Part shown: positions 24,449 to 33,900 of the stretch, piece by piece
How positions within the stretch are numbered: the stretch's first letter is position 1
Layout: each line of letters begins with the position of its first letter
From: Candidatus Cloacimonadota bacterium
Lineage (GTDB): Bacteria; Cloacimonadota; Cloacimonadia; JGIOTU-2
Length of the DNA stretch: 60,135 bases
Reading direction: 5' to 3'
Assembly (NCBI GenBank): GCA_023129415.1
Contig: JAGMCF010000192.1
Location: forward strand, 1 to 60,135
The notes under the pieces: model-generated
Told to the model about the DNA's origin: nothing
Database searches by the model: none
The model's input: only the letters and a program-made list of their open reading frames with translations
Position numbers and translations under genes: made by a program

Positions 24449-25192
24449 TTATACTTTTATTGGTAATTTTTTAGAATTTTCTAAATCTTTGGTAAGTTTT
24501 TTATAACACCTATCTATTGTAAATGGAATATTTTTATGAAAATTTTCAATAAAACTTTTTAGTTCATAGTCTTTTTTATATGTAAATGGTCTCTTTTTAG
24601 GATTATCTGGTATGGGAATTTTTAAGGTTTCTTTTTCCACTGTTGCATCAAAAGTAGTATCTATATTCTTTGCTATTATTGCTTCATGTGTAATTGCATT
24701 CCTAAACTTTTCTAAAGTTTTCCACCATCTTTTTTTTATTAAAATTTCAGAAGTATATTTATAAAATTCAGAATTAGGCATTTTCTGTTCAAATTCCTTA
24801 AAAATTGTATAGAAATAAATTTTTGTATTAGGATCAGAACTTAAGAATTTAAATAGACTATTAACCTCATGAGCAAGCGAATCAAAAATACTCATAACGC
24901 TCATAAAATAACCATCAATATAAAGGTTACAATATCTTGCTATTTCTACTTTATCTAAGGACATGATGACAGTGACAGTTTGTGTTTTTTCCCCCAGTGT
25001 TTCAGAGTAGGCAAAATTATCTCCACTGAAATTTTTAATTTCGTTAATATAATAATTTGATTCCCATAACTTTTGCTGAACTGAAAAATGGAAAATATCA
25101 AAATCGCTCTTTATAATAGATTGTTTATTTTTATTATAATAATATTCAATCTTTTCTTTAAATTTTTTACTTATAGACTTTCTTATAGCCAT
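24449..25192 (-). CDS. HEPN-like helical protein
   Basis: This 247-residue protein is largely alpha-helical and Lys-rich, with no signal peptide. The segment FRNAITHEAI (residues about 160-170) matches the RX4H catalytic motif of HEPN ribonucleases, and the helix before it (LYIDGYFMSVMSIFDSLAHE) fits the first HEPN helix pair. HEPN proteins are common RNase toxins in abortive-infection systems. It begins 6 bp after the end of the proteasome-like gene, whose last codons (AAAGGAGAATAT) may supply its ribosome-binding site, so the two are probably coupled. I cannot name the family; the HEPN call rests on the motif and helix pattern. Confidence 0.5.
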   Translation of the reverse strand: MAIRKSISKKFKEKIEYYYNKNKQSIIKSDFDIFHFSVQQKLWESNYYINEIKNFSGDNFAYSETLGEKTQTVTVIMSLDKVEIARYCNLYIDGYFMSVMSIFDSLAHEVNSLFKFLSSDPNTKIYFYTIFKEFEQKMPNSEFYKYTSEILIKKRWWKTLEKFRNAITHEAIIAKNIDTTFDATVEKETLKIPIPDNPKKRPFTYKKDYELKSFIENFHKNIPFTIDRCYKKLTKDLENSKKLPIKV

Positions 25193-25198
25193 AATAAA

Positions 25199-25966
25199 TT
25201 AATATTCTCCTTTTAATTCTTTTCTTTGTATCCACTTTGCACCTTCCGGAGTAATTACTAATACATCAATATGACCACCTACATTTTTGGAACGAGCTTG
25301 AAAACGTATAGTGTCAATTGTAGTACGTATTGCATAAATTGAAAAATCAACTGCATCTTGAAGGGACATTGCACCCCATATAATTGGATGTTTTTTCATT
25401 GTAAGGGCTTTACCTTTGGGTCCTGGAAGTGAGGATGGTTGTAGAATTCCAGCAAGAACATCGATTTGTCCTGACCAAGTTGAACCATAATCTAGACTAC
25501 CATCTGGTTTAACATTTTTCCTTTGATTAAAGATATTTTTACCCACATGACAATAATAAACATATGGAATGCTCTTTTTATCCTCTTTTTTGTATCCAAC
25601 CACATGGAATCCTGTATCAGCTTTCGGAAAATCTGATTTAAAAAAATCCAACAATTTTTTAGGGATTGTGGTAACATTATCTTCATTAATTAACTTTTCT
25701 TCAACAAATCTTTTAATGTGACTTGAGGTTGAGATTCCTCCTAAAAGATCTTGACCAAAAGAGTTAACTCCTACTTGAAAAATTGGATCGTTTGATTTAC
25801 TAAATCTTGATAAAAGAAAGGTTTTGTAAACATTATCTGAATTAATTGTCTCGATTTTTTTTAAAGATTTTCCATCAGGTGATTTGGTTTCAATAGTTAT
25901 TATTTGACGGCTATCAGAAGCCATAACAATGCCTTCTGGCACAAAGGTTGTTATTACTAAACTCAT
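25199..25966 (-). CDS. proteasome-like Ntn-hydrolase
   Basis: This 255-residue protein has the proteasome-beta/HslV fold pattern. MSLVITTFVPEGIVMASDSR aligns with the first strands of proteasome beta subunits, with Asp18 at the Asp17 position. NVYKTFLL fits the Lys33 strand. The C-terminal half reads LQDAVDFSIYAIRTTIDTIR and HIDVLVITPEGAKWI, very close to the proteasome helix and GGxIDVAVI strand. Counting back from Asp puts Ser2 where Thr1 stands, so after Met removal the nucleophile would be Ser. GGAGG before ATG fixes this start. The insertion IETKSPDGKSLKK is unusual. Its neighbour is a HEPN-like gene. Substrate unknown. Confidence 0.7.
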   Translation of the reverse strand: MSLVITTFVPEGIVMASDSRQIITIETKSPDGKSLKKIETINSDNVYKTFLLSRFSKSNDPIFQVGVNSFGQDLLGGISTSSHIKRFVEEKLINEDNVTTIPKKLLDFFKSDFPKADTGFHVVGYKKEDKKSIPYVYYCHVGKNIFNQRKNVKPDGSLDYGSTWSGQIDVLAGILQPSSLPGPKGKALTMKKHPIIWGAMSLQDAVDFSIYAIRTTIDTIRFQARSKNVGGHIDVLVITPEGAKWIQRKELKGEY

Positions 25967-26078
25967 ATTTTACCTCCATTTGTTATTTGTTTTTTATTCA
26001 CTATTTAGATATACTTAAATATTTATATAAAAGAATCTTTGTTGTTTTTAAAATTATTAACTAAACTCATTGGAAGTG

Positions 26079-26453
26079 TCAACTTTTTCCATAATATTTA
26101 TTTATTCTCTCCCTATCTTCATTCTCTTTATCACCTTTATAATAAATTTCAATAAATTCTATGATATCCTCCTTCTCATAATAAGCATAAATTATTCTTA
26201 TGCCACTTCTTGAGCCGGTGCCTTTTAATGATTTACAGGCAAATTTTGTAACTTTATAAATTTGGGGATATTTAATACCCAATCCGGAAATTTCAAAAAT
26301 TCCTTTATTATCTATATCTAATTTATGGAACATTTTTAATTGCACTTTAATGAAATTTTTCAGATCGGAATCCAGAGTCCTAAATCTCTTCTTCAACTTT
26401 TTGAACTCCTTTTCGAATTCACTGAGCTGTGTGATCTTGTTAAAGAGCTTCAT
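26079..26453 (-). CDS. RelE/ParE-superfamily toxin
   Basis: This 124-residue small basic protein has an N-terminal helical hairpin (FEKEFKKLKKRFRTLDSDLK) and a RelE-like sheet (FACKSLKGTGSRSGIRIIYA, YYEKEDIIEFIEIYYKGD). RelE-fold toxins cleave mRNA at the ribosome; the Arg and Lys residues in the SRSGIRIIYAY strand fit. It starts three bases after the upstream Panacea-domain antitoxin gene ends, the normal coupled arrangement. It could also be a HigB- or YafQ-type variant; the superfamily call is firmer than the subgroup. Confidence 0.75.
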   Translation of the reverse strand: MKLFNKITQLSEFEKEFKKLKKRFRTLDSDLKNFIKVQLKMFHKLDIDNKGIFEISGLGIKYPQIYKVTKFACKSLKGTGSRSGIRIIYAYYEKEDIIEFIEIYYKGDKENEDRERINKYYGKS

Positions 26454-26456
26454 AAA

Positions 26457-27230
26457 TTAATCTCGAACAGAATAGGGAGTGGTACGGTAGAAGACGGTTT
26501 CATATTCAATTATTTTACCTTCATCTGTGGTCAACCAGGGAACATCATTGTGAGAGTATTCACTTATCTGTGTAGCATTCATATCAGCAAATCTATTGAT
26601 TACCTGATCGATAAGAGTGATTTCCCGAGCTGATAGAATAGACAGATCGGGTTCTCTTAAAGGAAGGTATTTTGTTTGAGGATACTTGAAATATTCATCC
26701 TTAATTTTTCGCAGGTCTTTGCCTTCCATCAGAGAGACAATCTTGATGAATTCTTTGGGAGTGGGTCCATAAGGATTTTTTTGATAAGTTGCTCCAATCA
26801 ATTGTTCTTCATATTTTTCATAATAATCAAAATCGATGAAATAGAGTATTTTGTAGATAACGGTTTCGCCAATGTTTGGTTTTGAGCCAACTTTGTTTAA
26901 GATGTAAAGTAAGACTTCCTTAAATTTTTCTACATTTTTTTGTGGGACACTTATTCGTATTTCTCTTTTTTTCTTTGGAGTGATTTTCTTCCCTTCTTCC
27001 AGAACGACTTTTATATCTTCTTCTAAGTTAAGAAGTGCATCGGTTGAAATATTAAATAGCGTAGCAATTTTTGCAATTTCTTCAGCAGTTAACTTTCTTA
27101 CACCATTTTCTATTTGAGAAATTGAAACTCTTTTCATTTTTAGCATTTGTGAAAACTTTTCTTGGGAAAGACCTGCTTCATCTCTTAATTTTTTTATCCT
27201 TTTTCCTAAGCTTTTGTAAAAATTTTTCAT
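26457..27230 (-). CDS. XRE-Panacea antitoxin (PanA-like)
   Basis: This 257-residue two-domain protein has an N-terminal XRE/Cro helix-turn-helix at residues 7-65 (GKRIKKLRDEAGLSQEKFSQ, RVSISQIENGVRKLTAEEIA). A Panacea (SocA/DUF4065) domain follows from about residue 100 (YKILYFIDFDYYEKYEEQLI, YQKNPYGPTPKEFI, EYSHNDVPWL). Panacea antitoxins pair with many unrelated toxin folds and neutralise them directly. Here the partner is the RelE-like gene three bases downstream. The HTH suggests autoregulation. The unit is intact. Confidence 0.88.
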   Translation of the reverse strand: MKNFYKSLGKRIKKLRDEAGLSQEKFSQMLKMKRVSISQIENGVRKLTAEEIAKIATLFNISTDALLNLEEDIKVVLEEGKKITPKKKREIRISVPQKNVEKFKEVLLYILNKVGSKPNIGETVIYKILYFIDFDYYEKYEEQLIGATYQKNPYGPTPKEFIKIVSLMEGKDLRKIKDEYFKYPQTKYLPLREPDLSILSAREITLIDQVINRFADMNATQISEYSHNDVPWLTTDEGKIIEYETVFYRTTPYSVRD

Positions 27231-27363
27231 TTTTTTCCTTTCAAATAACCAATCAATTGTTTGTAGGATTTTCTGTCAAGTTATTGTAAGATTTTATTAC
27301 ATTTATATGTTTATAAGTTGTATTATTTTTTACAACTAAATTTATTTTACCTAATTATATTAG

Positions 27364-27667
27364 TTACTCTACAATTTCCCAATAACCACCTTTAGCTGGT
27401 CCGATTCTTTTTAATTTTCCATCTTCCTTAAGTTTTTTAATATTCCATTCAACTCCCTTAACTGTTAAACCTATCTTTGCAGCAAGTTCTGGTATGGTTA
27501 TTAAAGGGTTCTCTTTAATAAGAGCAATTATATTCACCCCGGTTTTCACCCTAATTTTCACCCTAGCTTTTGGGGTAGTACTCTCTAATTCAACATATTC
27601 ATTACTCTGCTTAAAAACGATATAAAAATGCGTGTCGGTATATTCTATTTCAGGATAGGGAGAATTT
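27364..27667 (-). pseudogene. 3' relic of an AAA_4/AlbA_2-type ATP-binding regulator
   Basis: The ORF track gives only 65 residues from an internal ATG, but the frame is open further upstream: ENSPYPEIEYTDTHFYIVFK, QSNEYVEL, then VKTGVNIIALIKENPLITIP, ELAAKIGLTVKGVEWNIKKL and RIGPAKGGYWEIVE. This is the end of the DNA-binding divergent AAA_4 regulators (RecG-C-like winged helix). A TGA closes the frame at the left, and no AlbA_2 or ATP-binding part precedes it; it abuts the end of the broken DUF1016 gene. Truncation by recombination is likely. Confidence 0.75.
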
Positions 27668-27674
27668 TCTTTTT

Positions 27675-28727
27675 TTATTCATTTTTCTCCAATAACCTTT
27701 TTTCCATTTCTATAAATTCTCTTTCTCTGGTTAATTCTCTTTCTAATTCTTTTTCTGTTGGTAAATACGGTTTATATTTTGAAGCAAATATCTGTTTTTT
27801 ATCCTTAATTAAAATATATTTAACCATTGTTTCGTTTTTATCGGAACATAAAATCAAGCCAATTGTAGGATTATCATTTTTTTGTTTTTCTTCCTTTTCA
27901 AAATAACGAACATAGAAGTCCATTTGTCCAATATCTTTATGTGTAAGTTTGCCGATTTTCAAATCGATTAGAACAAAACATTTTAAAATGAAATTATAAA
28001 AAACAAGGTCAATATAAAAGTGGTCACCATCTACAGTAATTCTTTTTTGCCTTGCTACAAAAGAAAAACCTTTTCCTAATTCTAACAAAAATTGCTGTAA
28101 TTTGTCAATTAATGCTTTTTCAATATTTTTTTCCAGGTACTTTTTATTTTCTTTTAAATCTAAAAATTCCAGAACATAAGGATCTTTAATGACATCTTTT
28201 GGTTGGTTAAGGGTTTAACCTTTTACGGATAATTCCAGAACTTCTGCTTTATCCTTACTTAATGTTATCCTTTCGTAGAGAAGTGAATTTATTTGCCGTT
28301 CTAATTCTCTTGTGCTCCATTTATTATTGATTGTTTCTATCAAATAGAAATCTCTTGCTTTTTCTTTTTCAACCCGGAGAAGCAAACGGTAATGTGTCCA
28401 GCTCAATTCTGAACGCAGTGCGTTCACTTTTGGGAAGATCGAATAAAAAGTTCTCATATACCACAAGTTTCTTTCATTAAACCCTTTTTCATAATCATAA
28501 GTAAGTTTTCTTGAAAGTCCTTTAATCAGGGATTTCCCATATTCTGCTCGGTCTTTGCCCTTTTGTTCCTGTTCAATAATAATTCTACCAATCTGCCAAT
28601 AAGCCTGAACCATAGCAAAATTAATAGAACGACATGCTGTGCTTCTTGCTTCTTCAAGAACTTCTCTTATGTTTTGATATGCTGTTTCAATTACAGGTTG
28701 TTTAATGAGATTATTGTTTATTGACAT
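27675..28727 (-). pseudogene. DUF1016/YhcG-type PDDEXK nuclease interrupted by one TAA
   Basis: Two track ORFs are one frame. The N-terminal part (28215-28727) is the DUF1016 N-domain (MVQAYWQIGRIIIEQEQKGK, YGKSLIKGLSRKL, NLWYMRTFY, WTHYRLLLRV) and ends VKG and TAA. The frame then continues TLNQPKDVIKDPYVLEFLDL, LEKNIEKALIDKLQQFLLEL and the nuclease core (VDGDHFYIDLVFYN..CFVLIDLKIGKL), where D..DLK replaces the usual D..ELK. Only the stop codon (28215-28217) breaks about 350 residues. Start is 7 bp after radC ends. The full protein would resemble E. coli YhcG/RmuC-like defence nucleases. Confidence 0.87.
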
Positions 28728-28733
28728 AATATT

Positions 28734-29423
28734 TTATAATAGATTTTTCTCTTTAAAACTACAGAATGAATCTTTTGATATAATAATATGATCAACCACA
28801 TCGATCCCCAGAATCTTACCGGCTTCTATCAATCTTTTTGTAATATCCAAATCATCTTCTGAAGGTTGTGTATCACCTGAAGGATGGTTGTGAACAATGA
28901 TTACAGTTGATGCGGAGTTTTTTATAGCAGGTAGAAAAACTTCTCTTGGGTGTGCTAAACTTGCACTTAATGTGCCTGTTGAAACTTTATCTACACCTAT
29001 TAAATTATTTCGCGTAGTTAATGAAAGGATATAAAAACTCTCTTTCTTTTTATTGCCGATTTCATTTTGCAAAAGTTTGAATACACTTTCAGGTCCTTCA
29101 ATTTTTTCTCCATACTTTGTAATTTGGATTTCTGCTTTTTCACCTAATTTGAAAGCAGCTTGAAGTTTGCATGCAGTAGCAAAACCGATACCTTTTACTT
29201 GTTTTAATTCCTCAATACTGGCATTTTTCATATTATTAAGATTTCCAAAGTGTGCAAGCAGGTTCTGGGCAACAGTTAAAACAGTTTGTCCTCTCCCTCC
29301 TTTTTCAATTATTAACGCAAGTAATTCCTGGGTGGAAAGATTATCTGCACCAACTTTTTGCAACCTTTCTCTTGGTCGCTCTTCTACTGGTAAATCTCTA
29401 ACCGTGTATGTTTTGTTATTCAT
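28734..29423 (-). CDS. radC: RadC family protein (JAB/MPN domain)
   Basis: This 229-residue protein has an N-terminal UPF0758 helix-hairpin-helix region (LPVEERPRERLQKVGADNLS, LKQVKGIGFATACKLQAAF) and a C-terminal JAB1/MPN metalloprotease-like domain with HNHPSGDTQPSEDD, the HxH...D zinc motif. The biochemical role of RadC is unresolved despite the name. It precedes the broken DUF1016 gene by 7 bp in the same direction; radC and DUF1016 genes often travel together in mobile regions. An ATG start with AAAAAAC upstream and no strong Shine-Dalgarno. Confidence 0.95.
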   Translation of the reverse strand: MNNKTYTVRDLPVEERPRERLQKVGADNLSTQELLALIIEKGGRGQTVLTVAQNLLAHFGNLNNMKNASIEELKQVKGIGFATACKLQAAFKLGEKAEIQITKYGEKIEGPESVFKLLQNEIGNKKKESFYILSLTTRNNLIGVDKVSTGTLSASLAHPREVFLPAIKNSASTVIIVHNHPSGDTQPSEDDLDITKRLIEAGKILGIDVVDHIIISKDSFCSFKEKNLL

Positions 29424-29558
29424 AGTTTTTTAAGGAATTTTCTTAATTATCATACATTAAAGTCAAGTTTTACTTTTTGGTTAAACTTATAATTGTAGAA
29501 GGTAAAAATAGATTTATATTCGGATTTGTATTTTGAAGTATATTTAGAATGAAATTTA

Positions 29559-30569
29559 TTAGAAATTTACAGTCAGCCCTACTCTGTGAGAATTTCCCAA
29601 ATCAACGTTTGTAATAAATGCGTAGTTAATGTTATATCGTTTATATCTAATTCCCATTCCTGCAGAAAAGTGTTTATCATAAAGCCCGGAACGGAATGAA
29701 AGCTGGTTATTGTATGTAAATTCTAATCCAACATTACGGGTTAATTCATACATATTGTCCCAATCATAAGCTAATATGATTTCTGATTTGATAAATTCAA
29801 GGGGTTGGACTATAGCTAATCCCAATTTTGGATTAGTAATAATTTCATCACTATGCTTAGATTTTGTATCCCAGGTAATTTCAGTACCAGCAACATCTTG
29901 AAGGTTGATAGCAAACTTGATTGCACCAAGCCAATCAACATCTGTAAGTAATGCAAAATCTGTTTTTATCATAAATGAGAGGTCAAATCCCATACCTGTA
30001 CCCATATTTTTGTAAAGATTTCTCTTGATATATTTGAATGTACCACCAATATAGTAGTCTACAGGAAGATCAAAAAGTGACCAGCCCAAATTTAAGATCT
30101 GTGATACTTTTTTCGCAAAAGCAAATTCAAAAAGCTGGTCTGTACTACTGAATGTTCCATCAGGAATACCTGTAAGTTGTTGTTCAACATCTGATGATCT
30201 TATATCAACATTTGTTCCAATAAGCCATTTTTCCTCATGAAGATCTATATCATCAATAGAAAGTTGTGTGAAACTAATGCCAATTGTAGTATTTGCTGGT
30301 AAGGGAATACAAAAAGAGAAGAAGTCATAAGCAGCTAAATTACCATATAGAAATGCTCGCATAACTTCTGCTTCAATCTCCTTTATCTGAGCCAAACCAG
30401 AAGCATTCCAATAAATAGCACTTCCATTATCAGCCACAGCAGCAAAGGCTCCACCCATTCCAAGTGGTCGAACGCCGCTTCCAATTATTATAAAATCGCT
30501 AGCATATCGTCCAGCAAATAAGATCTGTGGGAGTAATAAAATAATGATGATTATAAAAATTTTTTTCAT
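29559..30569 (-). CDS. PorV/PorQ-like outer membrane barrel of type IX secretion
   Basis: A predicted outer-membrane barrel of about 336 residues. The track start at 30638 adds 23 residues of repeat translation; ATG at 30567-30569 is preferred because it has AAAGGA eight bases upstream and begins a signal peptide (MKKIFIIIIILLLPQILFAG). GSGVRPLGMGGAFAAVADNG and AIYWNASGLAQI are the UPF0164/PorV opening. In Bacteroidetes PorV shuttles T9SS cargo to the PorU sortase, and here the gene lies downstream of a PorU-like C25 gene on the same strand, though 410 bp of repeats separate them. Confidence 0.82.
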   Translation of the reverse strand: MKKIFIIIIILLLPQILFAGRYASDFIIIGSGVRPLGMGGAFAAVADNGSAIYWNASGLAQIKEIEAEVMRAFLYGNLAAYDFFSFCIPLPANTTIGISFTQLSIDDIDLHEEKWLIGTNVDIRSSDVEQQLTGIPDGTFSSTDQLFEFAFAKKVSQILNLGWSLFDLPVDYYIGGTFKYIKRNLYKNMGTGMGFDLSFMIKTDFALLTDVDWLGAIKFAINLQDVAGTEITWDTKSKHSDEIITNPKLGLAIVQPLEFIKSEIILAYDWDNMYELTRNVGLEFTYNNQLSFRSGLYDKHFSAGMGIRYKRYNINYAFITNVDLGNSHRVGLTVNF

Positions 30570-30983
30570 ATGAAAATCCTTTCGCCACAAAGGTTCATCC
30601 ATCGTCCCGATTAAATCGGGACTACGGAGAATGGACACAAAGACACAAAGAAAAAAATTAGAAACATAATAAATTCAACAACTCTAATGTAATTTTCATA
30701 CTCCTTTGTGTCCCGATTTGTTTTCGGGACATGTATGTTTCATCTGAAAATCCCTTGCCACAGAGACACAGAGAACACAGAGATAATTTCTATTTCTTTT
30801 TTGATTATCTTCAAATTCTGCATATAATTTTCATGCTCCTTTGCTTGCCCCCTTAAATATTCTTTTTATATTTAACTGGGGTGCTGGTTTGCTGTCCCCG
30901 TATACACGGGGATGTATGTTTCATATTTAATCTGTCAACTTTGCGTCCCGATACCGGGACGAACTTTCGCAAAGATTATATCT
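30570..30983. repeat. mosaic of leader and palindromic repeats between porU-like and porV-like genes
   Basis: On the minus strand, before the porV-like ATG, CTTTGTGTCTTTGTG is followed by TCCATTCTCCGTAG, TCCCGATTTAATCGGGA (30605-30621), CGATGGATGAAC and CTTTGTGGCGAAAGG. Further right lie two ATGAAACATACAT elements (30695-30745 with TCCCGATTTGTTTTCGGGA; 30826-30928 with TCCCCGTATACACGGGGA), a CTCTGTGTCTCTGTGGCA leader remnant (30758-30785) and TCCCGATACCGGGA (30946-30959). No gene is present. Confidence 0.75.
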
Positions 30984-33900
30984 TCATCTTAGGATAGCCA
31001 GCTTCTCTATTTTTTCAATCACTTTCTTACCTTTTTTTGCAATGATTTTATAGAAATAAACACCATTTGCCAGTTTTCTTCCATCAAAATCCGTGCAATC
31101 CCATCCCCTTTCTTTTCGAGGATATTCATGGTATCCCACTGTGGTTGCCAGGTCTGATAATGTATTGACCAATCTCCCAGATACTGTGAAAATTTTTATT
31201 GTGATATCATCTGCGTCGTCAGTTAAAGTATATGTAAATCTTGTTCTTCCTTCATTATTTGGATCACTTGTTAATGAATACACAGGATTAGGATAGTTCC
31301 CAATATGAATTATATTAAACTCTTTTTGAACGGAGAAATTAACAATTTGTTCTTGATAGTTTCCATTAGCATCATTTACAGAAATAATAATTGTATAACT
31401 TCCTTCATCCACATCTATTTGGTATTTAACAGGAACTAAATTAAGATTTTGTTTGGAGATATGATAATTTGTGACCGTCTCACCATTTAGGAAGAGTTTA
31501 ATCTTCTCTACATCAATCCCGTTATCATCCTGAAGAAGGAAAGAAAAAGTAGCATTATCGTCAACATATTCACCGTTGGTAAACTCTTGACCTTGGACAT
31601 TCACATCGATTTTCGGGGGAGTAAAGTCATTGTTCTGGAAGAGAGAATAAATTCCAGGTCTTTCTATAAAAGCATATTTGACAGAGTCACCTTCTGGATA
31701 TGTATCTCCTCCGACTAAAAACCAATGCATAAGTTCGGGTTTATAACGATATATTTTGAAATTTCTTTTGTCTTCTGAAGATTGTGTTGAACTGTCAGTT
31801 TGTGAATAATTAAATCTGAGTTCAATATTTTTTCCATTTTTGAAAATACCTGAAGTGGTTAATTTTGTGGAATCAAAGATACCGATTTCATAACTGGCTT
31901 TTTTGTCATTCCGTAGCAGGATTTGAGAAATATCAGGTTGTCCACCTATTGGCTGATTGTTATCTTGATATTTATGGATGTAGAAGTAGCATTCGTTATC
32001 TACCAATCCTTCCGGAAATGTAACAACGAGATTAGAATCAAGACTACTATGCATACTCGGAAAATCAGAGGAAACAATAAAATTGTTTATTTGAAATTCT
32101 TTAGTGAGTTCGTTATTTGAATAATCTAATTCAAAGAATGTTGAACACAAATTCATCTTAATTAACCAATTTCTATTATAATATGGATATTGAGATATAA
32201 GAGCCCATCCTGATGGGGTTTTCCACCAGCCTCCTTTGTCTGGTGTGCTGGGACCACCATCCATCCATCCAACTTTTCCATCAAGGGTATGAATCTCATA
32301 TCCAATCCAATATTCAGTTAGTGGTTTAATTTTTATAGGAAAAGTAGGAATATGATCTACCCATTCATTAGCGTGGGAGTATCCTAATAGGGCTTCATAC
32401 ACTAACTCTCCGGGTGGATTTTCTGGAGAACCGCCTTCATAAATCTTTATAGTAATTTCACAGTTATAAGAAGCTGTTGGTGAATAAAATGAAACTTTAC
32501 CAATGACATCTCCTACATTGTCCTCAAGTTCATCAGGTGTAAAACGAGAAGCTATTTCCAGAGTGTGTTCATGAAACACATCAAAAACAAAAGATGGGTC
32601 ACCACAATAATTAATAATAATCCCAGGATTAACCCAAGCATTTAAATTATAAATTCCAGTAGTTAGATTACATGGAAATAAAATCTTTTCACTTTCCATT
32701 GGAAACAAACTATCAACTATTGTTGAATCAATCTTTGTTTCACCATTTTTAATAACAAGTTTTGCAGGTGGGGAGGTAAGATTTCCTTTGTTGAGTAACT
32801 TAACTTCAAAGTAGATTGAGTTATTTGAAATTATATTTTCAAAACTTTCGATAGCAATATCAGGTCCTGTTACTGTATATTGTATATCTTCAGAACTAAA
32901 TTGATTTAACGAGTCGTCTTTTACTTCAATCAAGTAAGATACAATTGTTTCATTGAGAAAAGCACTTATTGGTGACTCAGTGGCATAGGTTAAAGTATCA
33001 CATTGCTGCATCTGCATTGGAATAGTATCTCTTTTACCGGGATTTGTCCACCAAATACATCTTACAGTATCAATACCATCTTTATCATAGATTTTTGCAG
33101 AAATTGTAATAGAATCTCCAAGACAAGGTATCTCAGGCATAGCTGTAATATTAAAAATTGCAGATTTGCCAACAGTAAAAATTGTATAACCAATATAATC
33201 ACTTGTATCATCATAAGCATAGCTTCTAACTATTTGAGTAAATTCTGGTTCTGTATGTGTTGTATCAATTATGTATTCATATCCAGAATCATTATAGAAT
33301 TTTCTATTAATATCATAAAGCTCAACCTGTTTTTTTTCATCCTCGTGATATGGGTCGGGTATTAAGTCCTGCTCATCAGTAATATAATATGCAACTCTAT
33401 TTAATGTTGAGTCTATATTATTTATGAATATTTGAACAGTATCTCCCAACACAAATTCATAACTATTAAGATCAACATCAAGTTTCTTATTCTTTTTGGG
33501 AAGCACAATATTTATTGCTGGGTCACCCATATAATTGAAAGTTCTTAAGAAAGTTAGACCTATATCGTCAAAACCATTATAGATACAATACTCAATTTTT
33601 GAAAGGTTGGAAAGTTCAGCAAAGTTACGCATATCTCTATTAAATATGTTGTTGAACATTAATTCAGCTAATACTTTATCTTGGGTTAGAAATCCTTTAG
33701 CTGCACCACCAAAGAATCCAATAGCTCCTTTTTCCGGTTCAATAATAAATGCTTCTCCGAGACAGCTACAGCCAGGATATTCAAAGTTTGAAGTATAACA
33801 GGTCAAACTGCTAATTATTGGATAATTGTCATTAAAAAGAGTAAAAATATCAGCAAGATTCAACAAGTTAAGGTCAGACCATATCTGCCCACCACCATGT

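Noticed and set aside
14610-28217. TAA recoding as a sense codon, suggested by two in-frame TAA codons
   Set aside because: TAA is the normal stop of several intact genes here (for example the barrel gene, lipoprotein and porV-like region), and both interruptions lie in a decaying island, so nonsense mutation is simpler.
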